A stretch of DNA of 64,000 nt from Thermoanaerobacterium sp. RBIITD (GTDB taxonomy: Bacteria > Bacillota > Thermoanaerobacteria > Thermoanaerobacterales > Thermoanaerobacteraceae). Below the pieces are notes generated by a model that saw nothing but the letters and a program-made list of their open reading frames with translations, was not told where the DNA came from and made no database searches. The stretch lies in assembly GCF_900205865.1 (NCBI RefSeq), contig NZ_LT906662.1:2121411-2185410 (forward strand). The letters run 5' to 3'. Shown piece after piece: positions 18,201 to 27,055 of this stretch. Made by a program: the position numbers and the translations under genes. Within the stretch, counting starts at the first letter, position 1. Each line of letters starts with the position of its first letter.

Positions 18201-18304
18201 TATTTAAAAAATTATAAGTGCTTTAATTTCTTTTAAATGCTTCGCCTGCGCCTTATATTGAAAGATATACTGTGGGCAAAATCTGAATTTGGGGGGAAGT
18301 TTAT

Positions 18305-19153
18305 ATGTACAACCCAGAACAAATCAAGAATTTTTATAACAATTATGGGATGCGGGAGTGGGAGAGATTTAATTTAACCGCATACGATAGAATCAACTAT
18401 CTTCTGCATATGCACTTTCTTCAAGGACATATTGGTAAAGGTAAAAAAGTTCTTGATGCTGGTTGTGGAGCAGGAAGGTTTAGCATAGCAATTGCCCAGT
18501 CTGGAAGTGAAGTTACTTTGTTAGATATTTCTGATGAACAAATAAATATCGCAAGGAACAAGATTTTAGAAAGTGCATTATCAGGTAGAGTTTCTAATTT
18601 TATAGTTGGTGATTTGTGTGAAATGTCTATGATAGAAGATGAAACTTTTGATACAACTGTATGTTACGGGGTTGCACTGAACTACCTTTTTGATAATTTA
18701 AGTAAAGGCGTGAGCGAACTTGTTAGAGTCACAAAAAGAGGTGGGACAATACTCATTAGTGTAAATAGTAAATGGGGAGTTATTCATTCTTTACTCGGAA
18801 AAGAGAACTTTGATATCTTAGATTTTTTTGGACGGCCTGATTATTGGTATATTGATAAAGTTGTGGATACAGGTGATTTACCTCAGCACCCTGGTGTTTC
18901 CCATCCACCAAGGCATTTTTTCGATGCAGAGGAACTCATGGGAGTATTACAGAAAGCAGGGCTGAAAGATATTGCGTTGGGGAGCAGTCCATGCCTGACA
19001 GCGGGATTCAGTTCCAAGGTTGAATTGCTTGAGAAAGATGATAAAGCATGGGAAACAATTATTCGATTGGAAGAGAAATCGCATTGCCTCCCTACAATGT
19101 TAGACTACGGAGAGTTTCTACTGGCTAAAGGTGTAAGAGAATATTTGATTTGA
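18305..19153 (+). CDS. Class I SAM-dependent methyltransferase
   Basis: 282 residues. Motif I VLDAGCGAGRF (from residue 49), followed by the acidic end of strand 2 (TLLDIS) and VTKRGGTILISV, define a Rossmann-fold methyltransferase using S-adenosylmethionine. Substrate unknown; nothing marks it as DNA- or rRNA-specific. GGGG precedes the ATG. The attenuator-like leader and a GNAT acetyltransferase 20 bases downstream hint at a resistance role, which is inference. Confidence 0.8.
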   Translation: MYNPEQIKNFYNNYGMREWERFNLTAYDRINYLLHMHFLQGHIGKGKKVLDAGCGAGRFSIAIAQSGSEVTLLDISDEQINIARNKILESALSGRVSNFIVGDLCEMSMIEDETFDTTVCYGVALNYLFDNLSKGVSELVRVTKRGGTILISVNSKWGVIHSLLGKENFDILDFFGRPDYWYIDKVVDTGDLPQHPGVSHPPRHFFDAEELMGVLQKAGLKDIALGSSPCLTAGFSSKVELLEKDDKAWETIIRLEEKSHCLPTMLDYGEFLLAKGVREYLI

Positions 19154-19172
19154 AATGAAGGGGGGTTTTTAA

Positions 19173-19757
19173 ATGGGAAATGACAGTTATTTTTTTCAGA
19201 CAGAAAGGTTGATTCCGAGAGTTTATACGAAAGAGGATGTTGATATAATCCATCCTGTTATAAGTAGAAGGGAAATTGCGGAGACGACAATTATGATTCC
19301 ACACCCTTACCCTAAAGAAACTGTATACTGGTGGATAGATTATATCCAAAAAAATATTGAAAAAGAAGAAGGTTTTGAATTTGGTATATTTAGTAAATCT
19401 GACCCTAAAACATACATTGGCAATATAGGACTTATTGGTATATCAAAACAGCATAACAATGCTGAGTTAGCCTACTTTATTAATCCAGATTTATGGAACA
19501 TGGGATATGCCACAGAAGCATGTAAATGGATAATCGACTTCGGATTTGATAAATTAGGATTAGAACGTATTTATGGAAGATGCATGGCAAAAAATATTGC
19601 TTCAAAAAGAGTAATGGAAAAGTCAGGTCTATCATATGAAGGTATTGCTAAACATGAGGTTTTAAAATGGAATAACTATGAAGATGTCTGCAAATATGGG
19701 ATAATTCGTAGCGAGTGGGAAAACAGAAAAACGGATAAGTCAGTAGTTAAATATTAG
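19173..19757 (+). CDS. GNAT acetyltransferase (RimJ/RimL-like)
   Basis: 194 residues. ELAYFINPDLWNMGYATEA contains the acetyl-CoA-binding strand and Gly-rich loop, with LGLERIYGRCMAKNIASKRVMEKSGL typical of the Rim family that acetylates protein N-termini or small amines. ATG behind AAGGGGGG. Probably cotranscribed with the methyltransferase upstream. Confidence 0.82.
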   Translation: MGNDSYFFQTERLIPRVYTKEDVDIIHPVISRREIAETTIMIPHPYPKETVYWWIDYIQKNIEKEEGFEFGIFSKSDPKTYIGNIGLIGISKQHNNAELAYFINPDLWNMGYATEACKWIIDFGFDKLGLERIYGRCMAKNIASKRVMEKSGLSYEGIAKHEVLKWNNYEDVCKYGIIRSEWENRKTDKSVVKY

Positions 19758-19970
19758 TTTTAACTACAAAACAGGATTATTGGGAATGCCCTGCTGGACG
19801 TATGAAATTTGGTGAGATACATGAAGAGCCTTTTATAAGAGGAATGATATTAATGGGGCGCTTATGCAAAAAAGACAAAAATTCTATTAATCATTACCAT
19901 GGCATTAATATTTATATTAAATAATTACATTTTACCTAGATTCAATTTGAAGACAAATAGGAGGAGATTT

Positions 19971-20414
19971 ATGTTTATAGAGAATAATCCTGAGGATAAG
20001 ATTTATAGAGATTTAATTGATTTGGCTTTTGATATCTGTGATGAGTTCATTTTAGTAGTAAGACGTGATATGGATATATCAGACAATATGAATAATGTTC
20101 TCGAAAAATTAAAGCCATTTTTAAAAGAAGTAAAAGAACAGTTTGAATGGCCTGGAACAATAACTTTGTATGAACAACCAGCATTAGTATACTATTATAG
20201 TACCGATAACAACGCTAAAGAAATATTAAAGCAAGCAACAAATTCCTTGCATGAGTGGCTTCAACCTCACCTGCCAGAAGATTTATGTTTTATAAAAAAT
20301 TCTAAGCCGTGGCTAATAAATACTTCACATGAAAGGTTAAGTTATATTTTAACAGAAGACAAAGAAGATATTGACCGAATTATAAAAATCAAAGGGTTAA
20401 AAATAAAATTATAG
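19971..20414 (+). CDS. Hypothetical cytoplasmic protein, 147 residues
   Basis: The ATG at 19971 has AGGAGGAG directly upstream, so it is preferred over a longer frame from 19899. Not recognised. Acidic, mixed alpha/beta, with EQFEWPGTITLYEQPALVYYY in the middle. No catalytic motif or membrane span. The preceding 19758-19970 may hold a short relic (CPAGRMKFGEIHEEP) of another gene. Confidence 0.55.
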   Translation: MFIENNPEDKIYRDLIDLAFDICDEFILVVRRDMDISDNMNNVLEKLKPFLKEVKEQFEWPGTITLYEQPALVYYYSTDNNAKEILKQATNSLHEWLQPHLPEDLCFIKNSKPWLINTSHERLSYILTEDKEDIDRIIKIKGLKIKL

Positions 20415-20766
20415 TATATGTAATTTATTTTAAAATTTTACTTTTAGGTGCAATGCCATAATTTATAGAGTTAATATGATAAAAGGACAGATGCAGGAAA
20501 CACCCGACATTATAATGACAAAAGAAAAATCATTTATTTTGATATCAGTTATTGATTTTTATATAAGTTGTGAGATAAAACCATGAAAAGTATGATGCAT
20601 TTTTCTGTGCCTATTGCAATGAATTGGTAGAATCCAAATAATGTCTTTTCTTATATTATTAGGCTTAGCCTGTAGTTTAGTGAGAAAGAAAGGGTAGGAA
20701 ATTTTACAACTAAAAAGCCAACCTCAAAGATTTGTAAAAATATTTTTTACAAACCGTATCTTTTTT
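20415..20766. other. Gene-free stretch with inverted repeat
   Basis: No gene. A short open segment around 20600-20640 (FFCAYCNELVESK) looks like the tail of a lost zinc-binding protein. TTTGTAAAAA and TTTTTTACAAA at 20731-20753 form an inverted repeat just upstream of the TA-module promoter. Confidence 0.35.
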
Positions 20767-20785
20767 TACACTTTTGGTGTATAAT
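20767..20785 (+). promoter_or_regulatory. Operator overlapping -10 of the HTH/ImmA/PIN operon
   Basis: TACAC-ttttg-GTGTA (20767-20781) overlaps TATAAT (20780-20785), 20 bases before the HTH gene. A palindrome on the -10 box suggests autoregulation by the HTH protein. Confidence 0.5.
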
Positions 20786-20804
20786 ATAGCAGGAGGTGTA
20801 AAAA

Positions 20805-21179
20805 ATGAGTATGGAATTATTATTCGAAAATAGAAAACTAATTGGCAAAAATATATTGAATATCATTAAAAACAATGGGTATACAAAGTCTTCCTTCTCA
20901 AGGCTTACTAATATTTCAAGGCCGACTTTAGATAAACTAATCAAAGGAGAAGTTGACAGCCTTGCCACCTTTAAAACCCATATACAAAAAATTTTAGAAA
21001 GCCAGGATATAAACGAAGAACAATTATTAAATTATGTTCCAAAATACAAGCCAAAGAAAGAACCTATATTTGCATTATCCGATAATGCTCCCGAGAATCA
21101 TATACTAAAACCTAAGACACGAGAAATGTTTGATATTCTAAATGATATAGTTCATCTATGTGAACTTTATTATAATTAA
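20805..21179 (+). CDS. HTH antitoxin-like regulator
   Basis: 124 residues. An XRE-like helix-turn-helix near residues 14-50 (NNGYTKSSFSRLTNISRPTLDKLIKG). The C-terminal half (PKTREMFDILNDIVHLC) is probably the interaction part. AGGAGGTG lies 9 bases before the ATG. First gene of a three-gene run with ImmA/IrrE peptidase and PIN proteins; it probably represses the operon and may be the target of the peptidase. Confidence 0.72.
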   Translation: MSMELLFENRKLIGKNILNIIKNNGYTKSSFSRLTNISRPTLDKLIKGEVDSLATFKTHIQKILESQDINEEQLLNYVPKYKPKKEPIFALSDNAPENHILKPKTREMFDILNDIVHLCELYYN

Positions 21180-21193
21180 GCAGGTGTATAGTT

Positions 21194-21988
21194 ATGTCAG
21201 AATTAATAACACGGAAGAATCTTGAGCAGGTTATTGAAAAAAATAAACTGATTAAAGATGACATATCAAGGCTAATTAAAGATTTTACAGTCAGATTTAA
21301 TAAGTCGGGAGTAACGGGGCAGGATAAACTATCTTTTTCGGTATTAAAAGAGAACCATTTAATTCAGATTCCTATCGATGATGAGTATTGGGGCGGGGCT
21401 ATTATTACAAAGGGAAATATTAAAATACCAGTTATCAATACTGCTCAGCCCCGTGTTTATCAATATTTTGTTGCATGGCATGAAATATATCATTTGTTCT
21501 ATGACCCTAGTTTAAGTGATGAGACCCATAATATTGCCGTTGATATGGATTTAAATGAGAGAAGAGCAGATTATTTTGCTGCAAAAATAATTTTTGGCAA
21601 TGTGTACGATTACTACTATTCATTAGACGATGAAGATTTTATCGATAGAGTTATAAAATGCATGGATGTATATAAGGCACCATATAAGGCGGTACTGATA
21701 GAACTATTTGAAGAAGCCTTTACAAAATATAATGATTTGGATTTAAAAGAAAAAATCCTTGAGCATTTTGATAATAAGCCTGAGGACTTAGTGCAAAAAT
21801 TTATAGATTTAGAATTGGATGCAGAGTTAGTGAAACCCTCCTATGTTGTAAGTTTAGGTGGATTGGAGAAAAAGATACAAAGTGTTATGAAGGAGAACCT
21901 AGATGTTTCCTACCATAAAGATAACTATCAGTATCTACTCACGCTAAAGAGAAAAATTAAAAAAGCAGTGGAGGACCTTGCCAAATGA
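21194..21988 (+). CDS. ImmA/IrrE-family metallopeptidase
   Basis: 264 residues. The zinc site HEIYH (H96, E97, H100) in WHEIYHLFYDP is followed by a downstream acidic helix NERRADYFAAKIIFG, the third ligand region. ImmA/IrrE proteins cleave or antagonise paired HTH repressors, relieving repression. Its TGA overlaps the ATG of the PIN gene (ATGA), so production is coupled. Confidence 0.8.
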   Translation: MSELITRKNLEQVIEKNKLIKDDISRLIKDFTVRFNKSGVTGQDKLSFSVLKENHLIQIPIDDEYWGGAIITKGNIKIPVINTAQPRVYQYFVAWHEIYHLFYDPSLSDETHNIAVDMDLNERRADYFAAKIIFGNVYDYYYSLDDEDFIDRVIKCMDVYKAPYKAVLIELFEEAFTKYNDLDLKEKILEHFDNKPEDLVQKFIDLELDAELVKPSYVVSLGGLEKKIQSVMKENLDVSYHKDNYQYLLTLKRKIKKAVEDLAK

Positions 21989-22854
21989 ATGGAGAAAGCA
22001 TAAATGACTTAAAAAAATACCTTTCCATGGGCAGGTCTCTCAAAGTTTGCATCCTGGATAATAACTCTGTTGAATTTTAAACATGGGTACGCAAGAGCGT
22101 CAGCCTTGAAAAGATATTTGAGCAATATGATATGATTCTTATTCCCCAATGGGTATGGACTGAGGTTTGTGATAGCGAAAATAGAAAAAGTTACATAAAT
22201 GATTTAAAACATTATTCGAAGGTCCAAATTATAGATGAAGTCGATTATTTAACATTGGTGGATTACAAAGAAGCAGAATTATACTATCTGTTCCTGTACT
22301 GCTGTTACAATGTGAGCAGGCTTGTTAGTTTTATCAAGAAAAACATCTTAAAGAACAGATCTGTAGAAGACTTGGACCCCTATGAAGAATGGCTAAATAT
22401 ATTTTATGAAGAGGGACTAGACCAAAGGAAACTTTCAAACGGCAGGATTCAAAGGAAAAATGCAGGAGAGATATCTATTTCCGTTTTAAGTTATATCCTT
22501 TCTTATTATTATAATGGAAACATTGATATTATAACCATCTTTAGCAGTGACAGGGATACCTATGAATTTATTTCTAAAGCAAAGGAAATGCTTTATAAAG
22601 ATGAGCGCTTTAAAGACAGAATTAACACTTCCATAACTTTCAAATCAAATGATTTTCTGATTTATGAATGGACAAGGCTTGGATATATAGATGAACATAA
22701 TATTGATACCTTTGTTCAAAATTACAGGCAGACGAAGAGAATAAAATTCACGAGAAAAAAGCAGGATAATTCAATTGATGAGCAAGATAGATTGATAGAA
22801 AATACTGCCTTTTTAGAGATGTTAAAGGACAGCACAATACATTTAATCTTTTGA
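21985..22854 (+). pseudogene. PIN-domain protein with one internal stop
   Basis: 289 codons with TAA at 22078-22080. Before the stop: CILDNNSVEF, with the first PIN aspartate. After it: WVWTEVCDSE (conserved Glu), AGEISISVLSYIL, and SSDRDTYEF with the SxDxD pair. These are the metal-binding acids of PIN ribonucleases. Apart from the stop the frame is intact, so the mutation is recent, a readthrough case or a sequencing error. Translation could restart near ATG 22132, but without the first Asp the nuclease would be inactive. Toxin of a coupled HTH/ImmA module by inference. Confidence 0.7.
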
Positions 22855-22884
22855 ATATACTGGATTGAATTTTATGGCATTATT

Positions 22885-22926
22885 AAAAAAGGTTTTAGTA
22901 GATTATTAGCCTACCAAAACCTTTTT
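22885..22926 (+). terminator. Terminator of the HTH/ImmA/PIN operon
   Basis: AAAAAAGGTTTTaGTAG and CTACcAAAACCTTTTT form a long stem ending in T residues, 31 bases after the PIN stop. Confidence 0.75.
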
Positions 22927-22972
22927 CAATAACTTTACTATATCTTCTCTTTATTAAATATAGATTGAACTT

Positions 22973-23125
22973 TTACAGTAAAGGAAAAAGTATAATAAGG
23001 GATATACCTAGTAAAGAGCCCGTAATAAAGCGAATAATTATATTTTCTGAAATTACAGCAAATGGTATCAAAAATATACTTATGAGAATTACCAATTTTA
23101 TAGTCAAAAAAACACTATGCCTCAT
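22973..23125 (-). CDS. Small membrane protein, 50 residues
   Basis: The ATG at 23125 is preceded at five bases by AAGGAGG, a near-perfect ribosome site, so the shorter reading is chosen. Two hydrophobic helices (residues ~6-24 and ~33-50) with the motif RHSVFLTIKL at the front. No family recognised. Lies head to head with the TnsA/IS21 relic region. Confidence 0.55.
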   Translation of the reverse strand: MRHSVFLTIKLVILISIFLIPFAVISENIIIRFITGSLLGISLIILFPLL

Positions 23126-23203
23126 AAAATACCTCCTTATGTTCAGAGTTACATAGAATCTTATCTGACTACTACATATTATTTCAAGTGAGAATTTACG
23201 TTT

Positions 23204-23226
23204 AAAATAAAGTTGGTCCATGATAT
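23204..23226 (+). repeat. Solitary Tn7-like end site near TnsA relic
   Basis: AAAATAAAGTTGGTCCATGA fits the 20-bp unit of the arrays at 6594, 8488 and 9014. It also contains a TATAAT-like box and could be a promoter. A similar single site is at about 26947-26970. Confidence 0.4.
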
Positions 23227-23258
23227 AATGGAAATAAATTAAAGAGGAATGTATTAAG

Positions 23259-23319
23259 TGCCATTGACACAGACACCCTTAGAGGCGTTCAACTGTTGTC
23301 AGTGGCATTTTTGTTTTTT
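23259..23319 (+). terminator. Hairpin with T-tract
   Basis: TGCCATTGACA pairs with TGTCAGTGGCA (one G-T), followed by TTTTTGTTTTTT. It lies between the solitary end site and the TnsA-like segment; no gene precedes it on the plus strand. Confidence 0.55.
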
Positions 23320-23384
23320 AGAGGATAGAAGAATAAAGGGAGAAGGGATTAGGAACAAGAGTTCTTACAAAAAGAATACACCAT

Positions 23385-24074
23385 TTTTTTACGGATACAG
23401 AGACAAGATACTTTTATTTGCTTGAATGGGAAGATGATGTTTTAGATATCAAGGAACATTATCCTTTGTTTAACTGTGAGGAAGTGATAAATCGAATAAA
23501 GTTTTATCTTAGAGAAAATGAACAAAAAAGATATTTGGGACAAGCCAAACAACAAAAAAGAAAATCGATATATAACTCATTAAAAGAAGAAGGTTATGAC
23601 ATTGGTTACACGTCAGTCTGCCAAGCAATAAATAAGATAATAAATAAGCATAAAGAAGCATACATAAAAGCTCAATACCAGCTTGGTGATGTATGTGAGT
23701 TTGATTGGGGTGAAGTCAAATTATTTATTAAAGGTGAGTTAAAAACATTTCAGATGGCGGTATTTACAAGTGCCAAAGGTAATTACAGATTTTCGAAACT
23801 TTTTCCAAAACAAGATACTTCATGCTTTCAAGAGCACATGCATCATTCTTTGAAGATATAAAAGGTGTTTATCATACCGTAGTATATGACAATGCAAATG
23901 CTTAGACAGGCAGACCCAAGGTTGCAAAATATCTACAGTACCTATTATACCACCAGAGAGAAAGAATTCATAGATCTCTTGCAATATGTAGGTATAGTAG
24001 GTATGCAAAAAATACTTGATGCTAGGTTGTGTCTGAAAACGAGAAACTGCACTAATTTGGAAAATAGTATATAG
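23385..24074 (+). pseudogene. TnsA-like segment fused to a degenerate IS21 IstA
   Basis: About 23385-23480 reads RYFYLLEWEDDVLDIKEHYP, the characteristic strand of the TnsA endonuclease of Tn7-like transposons. In the same frame it runs into an IS21-type transposase: SVCQAINKIINKHKEAYIK, LGDVCEFDWGEVKLF (catalytic Asp) and, after a frameshift near 23845, YHTVVYDNANA ending in TAG. A further C-terminal scrap (EFIDLLQYVGIVGMQKILDA) follows to 24074. This transposase differs from the IS21 copies at 12911 and 25418. Confidence 0.68.
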
Positions 24075-24110
24075 TGGAACAAAATTGGAGTGAAATAAAA
24101 TGCCATTATG

Positions 24111-24306
24111 CGCTATGAAATAACAGATTGACATAGAGCAATTTAAAGATGTGTTCCCCAAAGCAAAACAGGACAGCCTTTGAAAGATAATGGAATTGAT
24201 GTTCAATGCCATACTGTGGTTGGTCCGTAGCGGTGCAGCCTGAAGAAGCCTGTTCGAATGTTTTGGTCCATGGAAAACAGTATGCAGCCGTTTCTGCAAA
24301 TGGCAT
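24111..24306 (+). pseudogene. IS5-family transposase N-terminal relic
   Basis: Read with three stops: EQF-like start, DVFPKAK, MFNAILWLVRSGAA, and ECFGPWKTVCSRFCKWH, the conserved N-terminus (DUF4096) of small IS5-family transposases. The catalytic DDE part is gone. Confidence 0.75.
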
Positions 24307-24583
24307 GATTTTGTTTAATTAGTAGACATTTATTGAATTTCAGACATAGTATAAGGCTAATTGTATAACTTTTTTTGCTTTTATTGTTGACAAAATTACA
24401 ATATAGGTATATAATGGAAATAGGATTGATGATATGCATATAATCTTTCCAGAAACGCGACTAGGTAATTGCGAATTTTATAAAATTAAAAATTATTTAC
24501 TTTGCGTAAGAGTTTAGTATTTAATCGGAATCTAAAGTTTCGCAAATACCTTACCGCTAAGCTTTTAGAAAGGGGGAAATTTT

Positions 24584-25237
24584 ATGAAACGATTCAAAAA
24601 ATTACTCTCGCTGGTAACTATGTTCGTTATGTTACTTTGCTTTAGCGTTCCAGCATTTGCTGCTACTGACACTACGGATAAGTCTGCATTAACAGTTGAT
24701 GAATACATCTCATTCTTGCAGAAGGAGTCTCCCGAAGATTTGGCTAAATTTACAGCTCTAAGCCCCGACCAGCAGCAGGAGTTTATTGACCTTTTGCTTG
24801 ATCCTGCGACGTACAACACAACAAATAATGAGAACAAAAATGTATCACGTAGTACAAAATATACTACCAATCTTCCCAATTCCAGTCCTATGCTGAGTAG
24901 TTCTACGGATTGGGATGCATGGGGGACACAAACTGTTTCTATTTTTGGAATTTCAATTCTAGAATATAGAATTGAAGTTGGCTATAGGGTATCTAATGGA
25001 ACTGTAACTCAGATTCTCTATAATGACGCATATGTAGTTAGAAATCTTAATCCTATGGTGCAGACTGACACAATTAGTTCAAGTGCTTATATCAGCGGCA
25101 ATAAGGCGATTGCTAGAGGTGTTTTCTATTACAAACTTGGGCCGATAAATGACATGTCTGTACAGATTGGAAATATTTACGGTGAATTGATTGGGTACCC
25201 AAACGGTGATACAAGCATTTCCTATTGGAGAGATTAA
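24584..25237 (+). CDS. Secreted hypothetical protein with signal peptide
   Basis: 217 residues. MKRFKKLLSLVTMFVMLLCF and the site VPAFAA give a standard Sec signal, cleaved near residue 26. The mature part starts acidic (DEYISFLQKESPEDLAKF), then is Ser/Thr/Asn rich and probably beta (YRIEVGYRVSNGTVTQ). No cysteines or catalytic motif recognised. AAGGGGG before the ATG. A 31-residue membrane peptide follows two bases later and is probably coexpressed. Confidence 0.7.
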   Translation: MKRFKKLLSLVTMFVMLLCFSVPAFAATDTTDKSALTVDEYISFLQKESPEDLAKFTALSPDQQQEFIDLLLDPATYNTTNNENKNVSRSTKYTTNLPNSSPMLSSSTDWDAWGTQTVSIFGISILEYRIEVGYRVSNGTVTQILYNDAYVVRNLNPMVQTDTISSSAYISGNKAIARGVFYYKLGPINDMSVQIGNIYGELIGYPNGDTSISYWRD

Positions 25238-25239
25238 CA

Positions 25240-25335
25240 ATGAAAAAACATAAAATATTGATTACTATTTTCATAATAGTTGGGATTGCAGTTGTCTTAT
25301 CAATTGTCGGTTATATCACTTACTTAAATGTATAA
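25240..25335 (+). CDS. 31-residue membrane peptide
   Basis: MKKHKILITIFIIVGIAVV and a second hydrophobic turn to YITYLNV: one transmembrane helix with a basic N-terminus. Directly follows the secreted protein gene and precedes a strong terminator. Ribosome site is weak (GGAGAG inside the previous gene), so coupling is likely. Confidence 0.5.
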   Translation: MKKHKILITIFIIVGIAVVLSIVGYITYLNV

Positions 25336-25353
25336 AGATATAGCTGAACCATA

Positions 25354-25393
25354 AAAAGCCACTTGGTCTTTAAGTAAAGACAAGTGGCTTTTA
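25354..25393 (+). terminator. Strong intrinsic terminator
   Basis: AAAAGCCACTTG and CAAGTGGCTTTT with TCTTT/AAAGA inside: a long near-perfect stem closing the secreted-protein operon. Confidence 0.85.
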
Positions 25394-25476
25394 CACTGTG
25401 GAAGTGTTATTGATGTGTGTAAAAGTCAATATATCCTTGTACAAAAAGTGGAATATAATTTTGTACAAAAAATATA

Positions 25477-26067
25477 CTAAGATGCATTCGAAGAACTGTT
25501 AAAGTATTCAACTTTTGATTTTAATCTATATGAAGGTCCCTTTATTGATATAACATGCGAATGATGAAGTAATCTATCTAATATTGCATTGGCTAATGTT
25601 GCTGATCCAAATACTTCTGCCCAATTTGAAAAGGGCATATTAGTTGTAATAATTGTACTATGTTTTTCATATCTTTTAGATATTAGCTGAAAAAATATAT
25701 TTGAAGCATCTGTGTCTATTGGTAAATACCCTACTTCGTCTATTATTAACACCTTATATTTTGAAAAATGCTTTAATCGGATTTCTAAACGGTTTTCTGC
25801 TAAAGCCTTTTTTAATTGAGTCATCAATTCTTGAAAATGAACGAAATATGTAGAATATCTGTGTTTTGCACATTCTATCCCTATGGCGGTGGCAAGATGT
25901 GTCTTGCCTACACCTGGAGTACCTACAAACAATATATTTTCGTTATTTTCTACAAATCTTAAACTTTTTAAATCAAGAATTTCTTGTTTGTTTATGCTTG
26001 GTTGAAATTCAAAATCAAAATCATCAAGTTCTCCTAAATTGTTTAATAGCTTGGTATAGTTACTCAC
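25477..26067 (-). CDS. istB: IstB-like ATPase, copy 2
   Basis: 196 residues, identical in translation to the copy at 12970-13560, with Walker A GTPGVGKTHLA and the same missing N-terminal part. With its own IstA disabled, it could only work with IstA from copy 1. Confidence 0.85.
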   Translation of the reverse strand: MSNYTKLLNNLGELDDFDFEFQPSINKQEILDLKSLRFVENNENILFVGTPGVGKTHLATAIGIECAKHRYSTYFVHFQELMTQLKKALAENRLEIRLKHFSKYKVLIIDEVGYLPIDTDASNIFFQLISKRYEKHSTIITTNMPFSNWAEVFGSATLANAILDRLLHHSHVISIKGPSYRLKSKVEYFNSSSNAS

Positions 26068-26075
26068 ATTTTCAC

Positions 26076-26825
26076 CTACCTATGCAATAATTTATCCAAT
26101 TCGTTAAGATTATTTGTGCATATTTGTTCAATATCCTCCTTGCTTTTGATAAGATTTTCTATTAGCTCTCTATAATGAGATTCGTGATAATTTATCTTTT
26201 TATTACTTAATATATGGACAGATATCAAGTCTGTGTTAAAATATACATGTAATTCATTTTCTACTGTTTTAAGAGTTACAGTTTTATTTATTGAGTATCT
26301 ACTATATTTGTAATATATCATAGAATCTTTATGGACAGTTGCTTTTTGTTCGAAGTTCATATAACTTTCTATGATATCGTTACTTGGCAGAGGAGATAGA
26401 TACTCCTTTTCTTTTTGGAATAATATTATCGGTTGTATCCCTGTTGATTGATTTGTAGATTGATTAACTTTTTTGTTTATTTCATCAATTATCTTTATTA
26501 AATCTTCTTCATCTTCAAATTCACAATTGTATGGCAGTAACCAATTAATAAATTTATTAGATGATTCCACTTTTCCTTTGGTATATGAGTGTCTTGGCTT
26601 ACATAAGCGTATCTTAAAGTCAAAATCATTTGCAAATGCTTTTATTTCATCATAGTATTTATCTAATTTACTTTGTTTGTTTCTTGTTTTTGGTTTGCCT
26701 TCATATCCTTCATAATACTTTTTAACAGTTCTTCTATCTACTCCATATTCCCTTGCTAGCTCTGAAAAATTAGGTTTTATCTCCATAACCTTTAATATGC
26801 TAATTTGACCTAATAGATTTTTCAT
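26076..26825 (-). pseudogene. istA: IstA transposase, copy 2, catalytic core deleted
   Basis: 249 residues against 395. The frame passes from KLDKYYDEIK directly to AFANDFDFKIRL, losing 146 residues that include both catalytic aspartates; only the Glu (KGKVESSNKF) remains. The helix-turn-helix is intact, so it could still bind ends and possibly interfere with transposition. Start at ATG 26825 behind GGAGGG. Confidence 0.8.
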
Positions 26826-27055
26826 TGCTGGTATCCCTCCTACGAACAGAAGGATACCAAATTTATGTACAAATTTGTACATTTTTATTTTCCACTTTTC
26901 GCAATTCTTATTTTATCATTTATAGTTTTTATATATAATGATGGTATAAAATAAAGTTGACTTTGTGATATAAGAAACGGATAAAATTAATATATACTGC
27001 AAGTTGCAGTTGTAAAATAATATGAACTATACTTATACTATGGGGGTATATAAAA

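Larger units (their letters stand above)
25418..26905 (-). mobile_element. IS21-family insertion sequence, copy 2, internally deleted
   Basis: Same element as at 12911-14815; only scattered substitutions. It lacks 438 bp inside istA, removed between two copies of AAATAAAAGC. The right end is longer than in copy 1 and reads GCGAAAAGTGG in reverse, resembling the left-end CAAAAAGTGG. No target duplication seen. Confidence 0.8.

Noticed and set aside
22965-23156. Plus-strand 63-codon ORF
   Set aside because: Antisense to the small membrane gene, which has a near-perfect ribosome site.
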